Positions 16,610 through 25,620 of a stretch of DNA of 64,000 bases are shown in pieces. The notes under the pieces are model-generated. The model was not told where the DNA came from and made no database searches. It saw nothing but the letters and a program-made list of their open reading frames with translations. This DNA is from an uncultured Eubacteriales bacterium (GTDB lineage: Bacteria > Bacillota > Clostridia > Oscillospirales > Acutalibacteraceae). The position numbers were made by a program, and so were the translations under genes. Position 1 is the stretch's first letter. Each line of letters starts with the position of its first letter. The stretch covers positions 62,001 through 126,000 of the forward strand of contig CAKVEA010000003.1 of the NCBI GenBank assembly GCA_934728355.1. The letters run 5' to 3'.

Positions 16610-17839
16610 TTATTTTGAAAATACTTTTTTGAAAATTTTCTTTCCTTTTTTAATTATTATTCCTTGTTTTAACTTTTCATATGAAATCCTAAAATTTACA
16701 TCAGAAATTTTATTTCCGTCTATAGATATTCCACCTTGTTCAACTAGCCTTCTTGCTTCACTTTTTGAAGTAGCAATAGAAGATAGTTTTAAAATTGACA
16801 AAATATCTGTTTCTGAGTCTTTTAAATAATCAGGGGAAACTTCAAATGATGGCATGTTTTCATCATTTTTGCCTTGATTTTCAAAAAGAGATTTTGCTGC
16901 ATTATGAGCTTTCATTGCTTCCTCTTCACCATGAACAAGCTTTGTTATTTCAAAGGCAAGACGTTCTTTTGCTTTATTGATTTCACTTCCGTTTAAGTTT
17001 TTAAAACTTAAAATTTCATCTGTAGGCAAAAATGTTAGCATATTAAAACAATTTAAAACATCTTTATCATCAATGTTTCTCCAATACTGGTAAAAATCGT
17101 AAGGGGAGGTTTTATTAGCATCAAGCCAAAGAGCTCCTTTTTCTGTTTTACCCATTTTTTTACCTTCAGACGTTGTTAGAAGTTTAAAAGTTAACCCATA
17201 AACTTCTTTTTTGTCCATTTTTCTTACCAATTCTACTCCACCTATGATGTTGCTCCATTGATCGTCTCCGCCAAGTTCAAAGGTACAGTCATAGTTTCTA
17301 TTTAACATAAGAAAATCGTAGCTTTGCATAAGCATATAGTTAAGTTCGAAAAATGTAAGACCTTTTTCAAGTCTTTGTTTATAGCATTCTGCGGCAAGCA
17401 TTCTGTTAACTGAAAAATGTACACCGATTTCTCTTAAAAATTTTATATAGTTAAGATTTCCAAGCCACTCATAATTATTAAGTATTAGAGCTTTATTAGG
17501 TGAAAAGTCAATAAATTTAGAAGCTTGCTTTATAAAACATTCTATATTGTGATTTATGGTTTCCTGAGTCATCATTTTCCTCATATCTGTTTTTCCGGAA
17601 GGATCGCCTACAAGTGCGGTTGCTCCTCCGAATAGAATAATCGGGAAATGACCCTCCTTTTGCAATCTGGAAGCAATCATGAGTTGTACAAAATGTCCGA
17701 CATGAAGACTGTCTGCAGTAGGCTCAAATCCAATGTAAAATTTTACTTTTTCGTTTTGTAATATATTTTTAACTTTTTCTTCGTTTGTGCATTGAGCAAT
17801 AAGATCACGTTTTTTTAGTTCTTCATATAGATTTTTCAT
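16610..17839 (-). CDS. tyrS: tyrosyl-tRNA synthetase
   Basis: It charges tRNA-Tyr. The class I signature is HVGH (SLHVGHFVQL, near residue 46), and the second signature is KMGKT near residue 229. The tyrosine-binding block QSYDFLMLNRN is present, and a C-terminal S4 RNA-binding domain contains SEARRLVEQGGISID. At 409 residues it is the usual length. It starts at ATG with a GAAAGGAAAT ribosome binding site. It is a single gene with its own terminator. No T-box element is visible in the short leader. Confidence 0.98.
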   Translation of the reverse strand: MKNLYEELKKRDLIAQCTNEEKVKNILQNEKVKFYIGFEPTADSLHVGHFVQLMIASRLQKEGHFPIILFGGATALVGDPSGKTDMRKMMTQETINHNIECFIKQASKFIDFSPNKALILNNYEWLGNLNYIKFLREIGVHFSVNRMLAAECYKQRLEKGLTFFELNYMLMQSYDFLMLNRNYDCTFELGGDDQWSNIIGGVELVRKMDKKEVYGLTFKLLTTSEGKKMGKTEKGALWLDANKTSPYDFYQYWRNIDDKDVLNCFNMLTFLPTDEILSFKNLNGSEINKAKERLAFEITKLVHGEEEAMKAHNAAKSLFENQGKNDENMPSFEVSPDYLKDSETDILSILKLSSIATSKSEARRLVEQGGISIDGNKISDVNFRISYEKLKQGIIIKKGKKIFKKVFSK

Positions 17840-17892
17840 TTTAAAATTTCCTTTCGTTTGAGTTTTAAGGCTAATTTATTCAATATATTTTC

Positions 17893-17921
17893 TTGACAAT
17901 GCATTTTACATATGATATCAT
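17893..17921 (+). promoter_or_regulatory. probable rpoB-rpoC promoter
   Basis: TTGACA (17893-17898) and TATCAT (17916-17921) are 17 bases apart. The leader to rpoB would be about 225 bases. Apart from this promoter and one tiny ORF (18013-18108) I see nothing in the 314-base gap between tyrS and rpoB. rplJ-rplL, often upstream of rpoB, are not here. Confidence 0.6.
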
Positions 17922-18012
17922 ATTAAACTACATTGTAGATTAAATCAATTTGTAAATTTTCTATATGATAGCATTAAAATTTATGTAAATCAAGCTAATT
18001 AATGGTAAAAAT

Positions 18013-18108
18013 ATGAAAGTTTATATGATTATTTGTAAAAGAGGTGAAGTTAAAGAAATTGAGATTTGTTTAGCTCACCTAAGTTTTCGTGGTGAAAAAG
18101 TATTTTAA
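18013..18108 (+). CDS. possible 31-residue leader ORF upstream of rpoB
   Basis: An ATG-TAA frame encodes a 31-residue peptide (MKVYMIICKRGEVKEIEICL and 11 more residues). There is no clear ribosome binding site and no known homologue. It could be a remnant, a leader peptide or chance. Confidence 0.2.
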   Translation: MKVYMIICKRGEVKEIEICLAHLSFRGEKVF

Positions 18109-18153
18109 AACGGAAATAATACTTAAAGATTATGAATGGAGTGTTTTAAATCT

Positions 18154-21100
18154 ATGGTAAATGTTAAACCTGTAAAGCTTGGCAAAACTACCAGGATGAG
18201 TTTTTCTAAGATTGATGAGGTAATAAAAGTTCCTAATCTTGTTGAAATTCAGCAAAATTCCTATAAATGGTTTCTTGAGGAGGGGCTTAGAGAGGTTTTC
18301 AAAAGTGTTTCCGGCATAACTGACCATACAGGAAACTTAGTGCTTGATTTTCTCGACTATACAATGGATGTAAATCACCCCACTTACAGTATAAACGAGT
18401 GCAAAGAAAGAGATACCACATATGCTGCGGCACTGAGAGTTACCGCAAGACTTCTCAATAAAGAAACAAATCAAGTTAAAGAATCTGAAGTTTTTATGGG
18501 TGACTTTCCATTGATGACCGAGAGTGGCACGTTCGTTATAAATGGTGCTGAACGTGTTGTTATATCTCAGCTTGTGAGATCTCCGGGTGTCTATTTCAAA
18601 ATGGAATATGATAAAAGCGGAAGAGAACTTTACAGCTCCACTATAATTCCAAACAGAGGAGCATGGATTGAATATGAAACAGATTCAAATGAAGTTCTCT
18701 ATGTAAGAATAGATAAAAACCGCAAGATTCCTTTAACTGTTTTCATAAGGGTAATGGGTCTTGGGACAGATGCGGAAATTCTTGACTATTTCGGTGAAGA
18801 TGAAAGAATTAGAGCAACTCTCGAGAAAGATACTTGCAAGAATATGGAAGAAGCTTTTTTTGAAATATACAGAAAACTTCGTCCGGGTGAACCTCCGACA
18901 CTTGAAAACTCTCAGGCTCATATAAATTCACTGCTTTTCGATGCAAGAAGATACGACCTTTCAAGAGTGGGAAGATATAAGTACAATAAGAAATTAGGTA
19001 TAGCTTCAAGACTTAAAGGAAATAAACTTACAAGACCTTTGGCAAATCCTTTAACAGGAGAAATTATTGCTGATATTGGTGAAGTAATATCAGAAGAAAA
19101 AGCACTTGAAATTGAAAATAGCGGTGTTTGTGTAGCTTATGTTGAAGTTGGAAAAGATAAAGAATTAAAAATTATATCTAACGGAATGGTTGATATAAAT
19201 AAATTTTTGGATTTTGATGCCAAAGAAGAATGTGGAGTCCGTGAAAAAGTTAGATTTGATGTTCTTTGTGACATTTTGTCTTCCTGTTCAAACCAAAATG
19301 AAATAAAAAATGCTATCAAAAATAGAGTAGATGAATTAATTCCGAATCATATAATAATTGATGATATTTTCGCTTCCATAAACTATATGAATTGCCTTAC
19401 ACACGGTATAGGTGTAACAGATGATATAGACCATTTGGCTAACAGAAGAATAAGATCAGTGGGAGAATTGCTTCAAAATCAAATGAGAATAGGTTTTTCA
19501 CGTCTTGAAAGAGTTATAAAAGAAAGAATGACTCTTCAATCTCAGGATTTAGAAGTCATTACTCCGAATGCTCTTATAAACATAAGACCTATAGTTGCGG
19601 CTATAAAAGAATTCTTTGGATCTTCGCCGCTTTCACAGTTCATGGATCAAAACAATCCTCTTTCCGAACTTACTCATAAACGTCGTCTTTCGGCATTGGG
19701 ACCTGGAGGACTTTCCAGAGACAGAGCAGGATTTGAAGTTCGTGACGTTCATTATAGCCATTATGGCCGTATGTGCCCAATAGAGACTCCTGAAGGACCT
19801 AACATAGGACTTATTTCTTATCTTTCAACTTTTGCAAAAGTTAATGAATACGGATTTATTGAAGCACCTTTCAGAAAAATAGATAAATCCACAGGTAAAG
19901 TGACTTCTGAAGTTGTTTATCTCAGCGCTGATGAAGAAGATAAATACATAGTGGCACAAGGAAGTGAGCCGCTTGATGAAGAGGGTCGTTTTGTAAATGC
20001 AAAAGTAAATGGCAGATTTAGAGATCAATTCGTTGAAGTCGAAAGGGAAAAAGCCGACTTTATGGACGTTTCTCCGAGAATGATGGTTTCGGTTGCAACT
20101 GCTATGATTCCTTTCCTTGGAAACGACGACGCAAACCGTGCTTTGATGGGTGCAAACATGCAAAAGCAAGCAGTCCCACTTCTTAGATCTGAGGCTCCTA
20201 TAGTAGCAACAGGTATGGAATATCAAGCAGGAGTGGATTCAGGTGTTTGTATTCTTGCGAAAGAAGATGGAAAAGTTAAAAAAGTTGATGCCGACAGGAT
20301 AGAAGTAGTTTATAATTCCGGAAGAGAAGATACATTCGAGCTCATTAAATTTATGCGTTCAAACCAAAGTACTTGCATAAATCAAGTTCCGATAGTTTCA
20401 CCCGGATATTCATTTAAAGCTGGTGAAGTTTTAGCTGACGGGCCTGCTACATGCGGCGGTGAGATAAGTCTTGGAAAAAATGCTTTAATCGGATTTATGA
20501 ACTGGGAAGGTTATAACTACGAAGATGCCGTTTTGATAAGCGAAAAAATAGTTAGAGAAGATGTTTATACTTCTATTCATATTGAAGAATATGAACTGGA
20601 ATCAAGAGATACAAAGCTTGGACCTGAAGAAATTACAAGAGATATTCCTAATGTTAATGAAGATCTTCTTAAAGATTTAGATGAAGATGGTATTATCCGT
20701 ATAGGTGCTGAAGTTCATGCGGGAGATATACTCGTGGGTAAGGTTACTCCAAAAGGTGAAACCGAGTTAACCGCTGAAGAACGTCTTCTGAGAGCTATTT
20801 TCGGTGAAAAAGCAAGAGAAGTCAGAGATACTTCGCTTCGTGTGCCTCATGGTGAATACGGAATAGTTGTGGACGTTAAAATATTTACTCGTGAAAACAG
20901 TAAAAATGAGCTTCAACCAGGGGTTAATAAAGTTGTCAGATGTTATATTGCTCAAAAGCGTAAAATTTCAGTTGGAGACAAAATGGCAGGACGACATGGT
21001 AATAAGGGTGTTGTTTCAAGAATTCTTCCTGTTGAAGATATGCCGTTTTTACCTGACGGAACTCCGCTTGATATAGTTCTTAACCCGCTTGGTGTTCCTT

Positions 21101-21861
21101 CACGTATGAATATTGGTCAGGTTTTGGAAGTTCATTTAGGTTATGCTGCTAAAGCTCTTGGTTGGAAAGTTTCAACACCGGTTTTTGACGGTGCGCGCGA
21201 AAGTGATATATTTGAATGCTTAAAAAATGCCGGTTATGATGAAAGCGGTAAAATTTGGCTTAAAGACGGAAGAACAGGAGAATATTTTGATAATCCTGTT
21301 ACTGTTGGGTATATGTATTACCTTAAATTACATCACTTGGTAGATGATAAAATTCATGCTCGTTCTACGGGACCTTATTCACTTGTTACACAGCAACCTC
21401 TGGGAGGTAAAGCTCAATTTGGTGGTCAACGTTTCGGAGAAATGGAAGTTTGGGCTCTTGAAGCTTATGGTGCGGCTTATACACTTCAAGAAGTGCTTAC
21501 GGTAAAATCGGACGATGTTGTCGGAAGAGTCAAAACTTATGAATCTATCGTTAAAGGACAAAATGTTCCTAAGCCGGGAATACCTGAATCATTTAAAGTC
21601 CTTATAAAAGAGCTTCAATCTATTGGTCTTGATTTAAGTGTCTTAGATGCTGATAACAATGAAATAGATTTAAGAAGAGATTTTGATGAGGAAAACGATT
21701 TTGGAATACCGATTCAAAAAGAGGCTATGGATTCTGAAGATATGATTCCGGATGAAGATGAAGAAGATGATGACTATGATATGGACTTACCGGAAGATGA
21801 CTATGAAGAAGATGATGAATTTATTGAAGAAGACAGTGATGATGAGTTCCTGTTTGACTAA
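18154..21861 (+). CDS. rpoB: DNA-directed RNA polymerase beta subunit
   Basis: Beta forms half of the RNA polymerase active-site cleft. The ATG at 18154 gives the family N-terminus MVNVKPVKLGKTTRMSFSKI with GGAG 12 bases upstream. An in-frame ATG at 18136 lacks a ribosome binding site. The rifampicin pocket (SQFMDQNNPLSELTHKRRLS) is wild type, so the enzyme should be rifampicin sensitive. Other blocks are RDVHYSHYGRMCPIETPEGP and GDKMAGRHGNKGVVS. It is 1235 residues. The last 60 residues form an acidic tail rich in Asp and Glu. rpoC follows after 136 bases containing a palindrome. Confidence 0.98.
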   Translation: MVNVKPVKLGKTTRMSFSKIDEVIKVPNLVEIQQNSYKWFLEEGLREVFKSVSGITDHTGNLVLDFLDYTMDVNHPTYSINECKERDTTYAAALRVTARLLNKETNQVKESEVFMGDFPLMTESGTFVINGAERVVISQLVRSPGVYFKMEYDKSGRELYSSTIIPNRGAWIEYETDSNEVLYVRIDKNRKIPLTVFIRVMGLGTDAEILDYFGEDERIRATLEKDTCKNMEEAFFEIYRKLRPGEPPTLENSQAHINSLLFDARRYDLSRVGRYKYNKKLGIASRLKGNKLTRPLANPLTGEIIADIGEVISEEKALEIENSGVCVAYVEVGKDKELKIISNGMVDINKFLDFDAKEECGVREKVRFDVLCDILSSCSNQNEIKNAIKNRVDELIPNHIIIDDIFASINYMNCLTHGIGVTDDIDHLANRRIRSVGELLQNQMRIGFSRLERVIKERMTLQSQDLEVITPNALINIRPIVAAIKEFFGSSPLSQFMDQNNPLSELTHKRRLSALGPGGLSRDRAGFEVRDVHYSHYGRMCPIETPEGPNIGLISYLSTFAKVNEYGFIEAPFRKIDKSTGKVTSEVVYLSADEEDKYIVAQGSEPLDEEGRFVNAKVNGRFRDQFVEVEREKADFMDVSPRMMVSVATAMIPFLGNDDANRALMGANMQKQAVPLLRSEAPIVATGMEYQAGVDSGVCILAKEDGKVKKVDADRIEVVYNSGREDTFELIKFMRSNQSTCINQVPIVSPGYSFKAGEVLADGPATCGGEISLGKNALIGFMNWEGYNYEDAVLISEKIVREDVYTSIHIEEYELESRDTKLGPEEITRDIPNVNEDLLKDLDEDGIIRIGAEVHAGDILVGKVTPKGETELTAEERLLRAIFGEKAREVRDTSLRVPHGEYGIVVDVKIFTRENSKNELQPGVNKVVRCYIAQKRKISVGDKMAGRHGNKGVVSRILPVEDMPFLPDGTPLDIVLNPLGVPSRMNIGQVLEVHLGYAAKALGWKVSTPVFDGARESDIFECLKNAGYDESGKIWLKDGRTGEYFDNPVTVGYMYYLKLHHLVDDKIHARSTGPYSLVTQQPLGGKAQFGGQRFGEMEVWALEAYGAAYTLQEVLTVKSDDVVGRVKTYESIVKGQNVPKPGIPESFKVLIKELQSIGLDLSVLDADNNEIDLRRDFDEENDFGIPIQKEAMDSEDMIPDEDEEDDDYDMDLPEDDYEEDDEFIEEDSDDEFLFD

Positions 21862-21911
21862 ATTTTAAATTTAAAGCTAGATAAATTTTATTAATTTTTA
21901 AATCGGGAAAC

Positions 21912-21939
21912 AAGGAAAAAGCTTACAAGCTTTTTCCTT
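21912..21939 (+). other. 28-base perfect palindrome between rpoB and rpoC
   Basis: AAGGAAAAAGCTT and AAGCTTTTTCCTT flank only two bases. No T tract follows, so it is not a normal terminator. It may be an RNase III site, a pause or a partial attenuator adjusting rpoC. Confidence 0.6.
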
Positions 21940-21997
21940 AAACTCGAAATAAGTTGTTGTATGAAAATTCATATGATGAATGCTAAGGGGTTGTGGT

Positions 21998-24900
21998 ATG
22001 GACTTTAATATTTTTCAATCAATAAAAATAGGTCTTGCGTCGCCTGAAAAAATACGCAGTTGGTCGTACGGAGAGGTAAAAAAACCCGAAACTATCAACT
22101 ATAGAACTTTAAAGCCTGAGACTGACGGACTTTTCTGTGAAAGAATATTTGGGCCGCAAAAAGATTGGGAATGTCATTGCGGAAAGTACAAAAGAATAAG
22201 ATATAAAGGTAAAGTTTGTGATCGCTGTGGGGTAGAAGTTACAAAATCTAAAGTACGTCGTGAAAGAATGGGGCATATAGAGCTTGCTGCTCCTGTTTCA
22301 CACATATGGTACTTTAAGGGTATTCCTTCAAGAATGGGTCTTTTACTTGATATTTCCCCAAGAATGCTTGAAAAAGTTCTTTATTTTTCAACTTATATTG
22401 TTATAAATCCTGGAAATGTTCCTGAGCTTGCTCATCAACAATTTTTGACTGAAAAAGAATATCGTGACATGCGTGAAAAATATGAAGATGATTTTGAAGC
22501 GGGAATGGGTGCGGAAGCTATTAAAAAATTGCTTCAAAATATAGATTTGGAAAAACTTTCTGAAGAACTTAAAGACGAACTCAGAACAGCAATCGGACAA
22601 AAAAGAGTCAGACTTCTAAAACGCTTTGAAGCAGTAGAAGCATTTAGAACTTCTGGAAATAGGCCTGAATGGATGATACTTGATGTTCTTCCGGTAATTC
22701 CTCCGGACATAAGACCAATGGTTCAACTTGATGGTGGAAGATTTGCAACTTCAGACTTAAATGACCTTTACAGACGAGTAATAAACAGAAATAATCGTTT
22801 GAAAAGGCTTATTGATCTCGGAGCACCTGATATAATCGTCAGAAATGAAAAAAGAATGCTTCAAGAATCAGTAGATGCACTTATAGACAATGGTAGACGC
22901 GGAAGACCAGTTACAGGACCAAACAATAGGTCTCTTAAATCTCTTTCTGAAATGCTTAAAGGTAAACATGGACGTTTCCGTCAAAACTTGCTTGGTAAAC
23001 GTGTAGACTATTCAGGAAGATCGGTTATTGTTGTCGGACCTGAACTTAAAATATATCAATGTGGGTTGCCGAAAGAAATGGCACTTGAACTATTTAAACC
23101 TTTCGTTATGAAAAGACTTGTAGAGGTTGGAGCTGTAAATAATATTAAAGCAGCAAGAAAAGCTGTTGACAGATCTAAACCTGAAGTTTGGGATGCTCTT
23201 GAAATAGTAATTAAAGATCATCCTGTTCTTTTAAACCGTGCACCTACACTTCACCGCCTGGGAATTCAAGCATTTGAGCCGGTACTGGTTGAAGGTAGAG
23301 CTCTTAAGCTTCATCCGCTTGTTTGTTCCGCATTTAATGCTGACTTCGATGGAGACCAAATGGCTGTTCATGTTCCTCTTTCTGCGGAAGCTCAAGCAGA
23401 AGCAATGTTTTTAATGCTTTCTTCCGGAAACCTTCTTAAACCTTCAGACGGTAAACCTGTTACAGTTCCTTCTCAGGACATGGTACTTGGTGCGTATTAT
23501 TTAACAATGGAAAAAGAAGGAGAATTAGGTGAAGGAAAAGTTTTCAGAGATTTCAATGAAGCTCTGATGGCTTATGGATCTCATGTTATTAGTTTACATG
23601 CTAAAATTAAAGTCCGTCATAAAACCCTTTTAGGTGAAAACAGACTTATAAGTACAACTGTAGGAAGAATAATATTCAATGAGCCTATTCCTCAAGACTT
23701 GAAATTCGTTGACAGAAGTATTCCTGAAAATGCTGCTGATTTGGAAATCAATTTCTTAGTTGGTAAAAAGCAATTAGGATTAATAGTGGATGCTTGTATA
23801 AAAAATCATGGAACTAAGAAAACTTCCGAGGTCCTTGATAATATAAAAGCACTGGGATTTAAATATTCAACTCGCGGTGCAATTACTGTAGCTGTAGGAG
23901 ATGCAGTTATTCCTCCTGCTAAAAAAGATATAATTTCAGAAGCTGAAAAAGAAATAGACAGCATATCAAGAGAATATAAAAGAGGTTTGTTTTCTGATCA
24001 AGAAAGAAGAAATCATACTCTTAAAATTTGGGAAAAAGCAACTAATGATGTTTCTAAAGCTTTGCAGGATAATCTTGATAAGTATAATCCTATTTTCATG
24101 ATGGCAGATTCGGGAGCACGTGGATCTATGAGTCAGATCCGTCAGCTTGCTGGTATGCGTGGACTTATAGCAAATACTTCTGGTGCTGCTATTGAAATTC
24201 CTATTCGTGCAAATTATCGTGAAGGTCTTAATGTGCTTGAATACTTTATTTCTTCACGTGGCGCAAGAAAAGGTTCTGCAGATACTGCACTTAGAACTGC
24301 AGACTCAGGTTATTTAACAAGAAGGCTTGTAGATGTTTCTCAAGATGTTATTATTCGTGAAGATGATTGCGGATCGACATCCGGTATACAGGTATTTGAA
24401 ATTAAAGACGGTAAGGAATGTATCGAGAAATTTGAAGAACGTCTTATTGGTAGATATCTTTGTCATGATTTTGTTGATGAAAATACCGGAAAAGTTTTGG
24501 TTTCTAAAGATAAACTCATGGATGATGAAGATGCAAAAATAATAGTTGATAGCGGAGTAGAAAAAATTGAAATAAGATCTATTCTGAATTGCAAATCAAG
24601 TCATGGTGTCTGTAAAAAATGTTACGGTGCTAACCTCGCAAATGGTTTACCTGCCGCAGTTGGTGAAGCAGTTGGAATAATTGCTGCTCAATCAATCGGT
24701 GAGCCGGGTACTCAGCTTACCATGAGAACATTCCACACCGGAGGTATCGCCGGAGCAGGGGATATTACTCAAGGTTTGCCTCGTGTTGAAGAACTTTTTG
24801 AAGGACGTAAACCTAAACATTTAGCAATAATAAGTGAAATTGGCGGAAAAGTTAGATTTGAAGAAGTAAAAAAGAGCAAAAATATAATTGTATATGATGA

Positions 24901-25570
24901 AAATACAAAAGAAGAAAGAACATATTTAATTCCGTTCGGTTCCAGGATTCGTATCGAAGATGGAGATACAATTGAAGCAGGGGATATGATTACAGAAGGT
25001 TCTGTAAATCCACATGATGTACTTGCTATTAAAGGAGCAGCTGCTGTAGAGGCTTATTTAATACAAGAAGTACAACGGGTTTATAGGCTCCAGGGTGTTG
25101 ATATAAATGATAAACACATTGAAGTAATAGTAAGGCAAATGATGCGTAAAGTTAAAATTGAAGATTCGGGGGATACGAATCTTATTCAGAATTCACTTGC
25201 CGATAAATCAGAAGCTTTGCGTGCAAATGATGAAATAAGAAAGAGAATTTCAAATGGTGAAACAAACTTGAAAGAAGCCGTTATTTCCCCTGTACTTTTA
25301 GGTATTACAAAAGCATCTCTTGCAACTGATTCATTCCTTTCAGCCGCTTCGTTCCAAGAAACTACCAGAGTTTTAACAGATGCTGCTATTAAAGGTAAAG
25401 TTGATCCGCTTTTGGGTCTTAAAGAGAATGTTATTATCGGAAAACTTCTTCCTGCGGGTACCGGTGTTCATCGCTATAGTGATGTTGAAGTTAAAAAATC
25501 ATCCGGTGGAGTATTTAATGCGATTTCCGAGCAAAAATTAAAAAAAATTCGTGAAATGATGAATTTTTAG
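21998..25570 (+). CDS. rpoC: DNA-directed RNA polymerase beta-prime subunit
   Basis: Beta-prime carries the catalytic magnesium site. The ATG at 21998 has AAGGGG seven bases upstream. The in-frame ATG at 21980 would add six residues without a better site. The N-terminal zinc module is CHCG followed by CDRCG, the active-site loop is NADFDGDQMAVH, and a second zinc cluster includes CKSSHGVCKKCYG. The trigger-loop region holds GEPGTQLTMRTFHTGG. It is 1190 residues, normal for clostridia. It ends at a strong terminator. Confidence 0.98.
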   Translation: MDFNIFQSIKIGLASPEKIRSWSYGEVKKPETINYRTLKPETDGLFCERIFGPQKDWECHCGKYKRIRYKGKVCDRCGVEVTKSKVRRERMGHIELAAPVSHIWYFKGIPSRMGLLLDISPRMLEKVLYFSTYIVINPGNVPELAHQQFLTEKEYRDMREKYEDDFEAGMGAEAIKKLLQNIDLEKLSEELKDELRTAIGQKRVRLLKRFEAVEAFRTSGNRPEWMILDVLPVIPPDIRPMVQLDGGRFATSDLNDLYRRVINRNNRLKRLIDLGAPDIIVRNEKRMLQESVDALIDNGRRGRPVTGPNNRSLKSLSEMLKGKHGRFRQNLLGKRVDYSGRSVIVVGPELKIYQCGLPKEMALELFKPFVMKRLVEVGAVNNIKAARKAVDRSKPEVWDALEIVIKDHPVLLNRAPTLHRLGIQAFEPVLVEGRALKLHPLVCSAFNADFDGDQMAVHVPLSAEAQAEAMFLMLSSGNLLKPSDGKPVTVPSQDMVLGAYYLTMEKEGELGEGKVFRDFNEALMAYGSHVISLHAKIKVRHKTLLGENRLISTTVGRIIFNEPIPQDLKFVDRSIPENAADLEINFLVGKKQLGLIVDACIKNHGTKKTSEVLDNIKALGFKYSTRGAITVAVGDAVIPPAKKDIISEAEKEIDSISREYKRGLFSDQERRNHTLKIWEKATNDVSKALQDNLDKYNPIFMMADSGARGSMSQIRQLAGMRGLIANTSGAAIEIPIRANYREGLNVLEYFISSRGARKGSADTALRTADSGYLTRRLVDVSQDVIIREDDCGSTSGIQVFEIKDGKECIEKFEERLIGRYLCHDFVDENTGKVLVSKDKLMDDEDAKIIVDSGVEKIEIRSILNCKSSHGVCKKCYGANLANGLPAAVGEAVGIIAAQSIGEPGTQLTMRTFHTGGIAGAGDITQGLPRVEELFEGRKPKHLAIISEIGGKVRFEEVKKSKNIIVYDENTKEERTYLIPFGSRIRIEDGDTIEAGDMITEGSVNPHDVLAIKGAAAVEAYLIQEVQRVYRLQGVDINDKHIEVIVRQMMRKVKIEDSGDTNLIQNSLADKSEALRANDEIRKRISNGETNLKEAVISPVLLGITKASLATDSFLSAASFQETTRVLTDAAIKGKVDPLLGLKENVIIGKLLPAGTGVHRYSDVEVKKSSGGVFNAISEQKLKKIREMMNF

Positions 25571-25585
25571 TTTAATGAAAATAAT

Positions 25586-25620
25586 CAGACAGCCGTAAAA
25601 ATCGGCTGTCTTTAATTTTT
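25586..25620. terminator. terminator after rpoC, possibly bidirectional
   Basis: AGACAGCCG pairs with CGGCTGTCT around a seven-base loop, followed by TTTAATTTTT. The minus-strand lysozyme gene ends in the same segment. Confidence 0.85.

Noticed and set aside
17840..18153. T-box or riboswitch upstream of tyrS, ileS or rpoB
   Set aside because: No T-box signature (GGGTGG-type bulge) or known riboswitch core is visible in these leaders.
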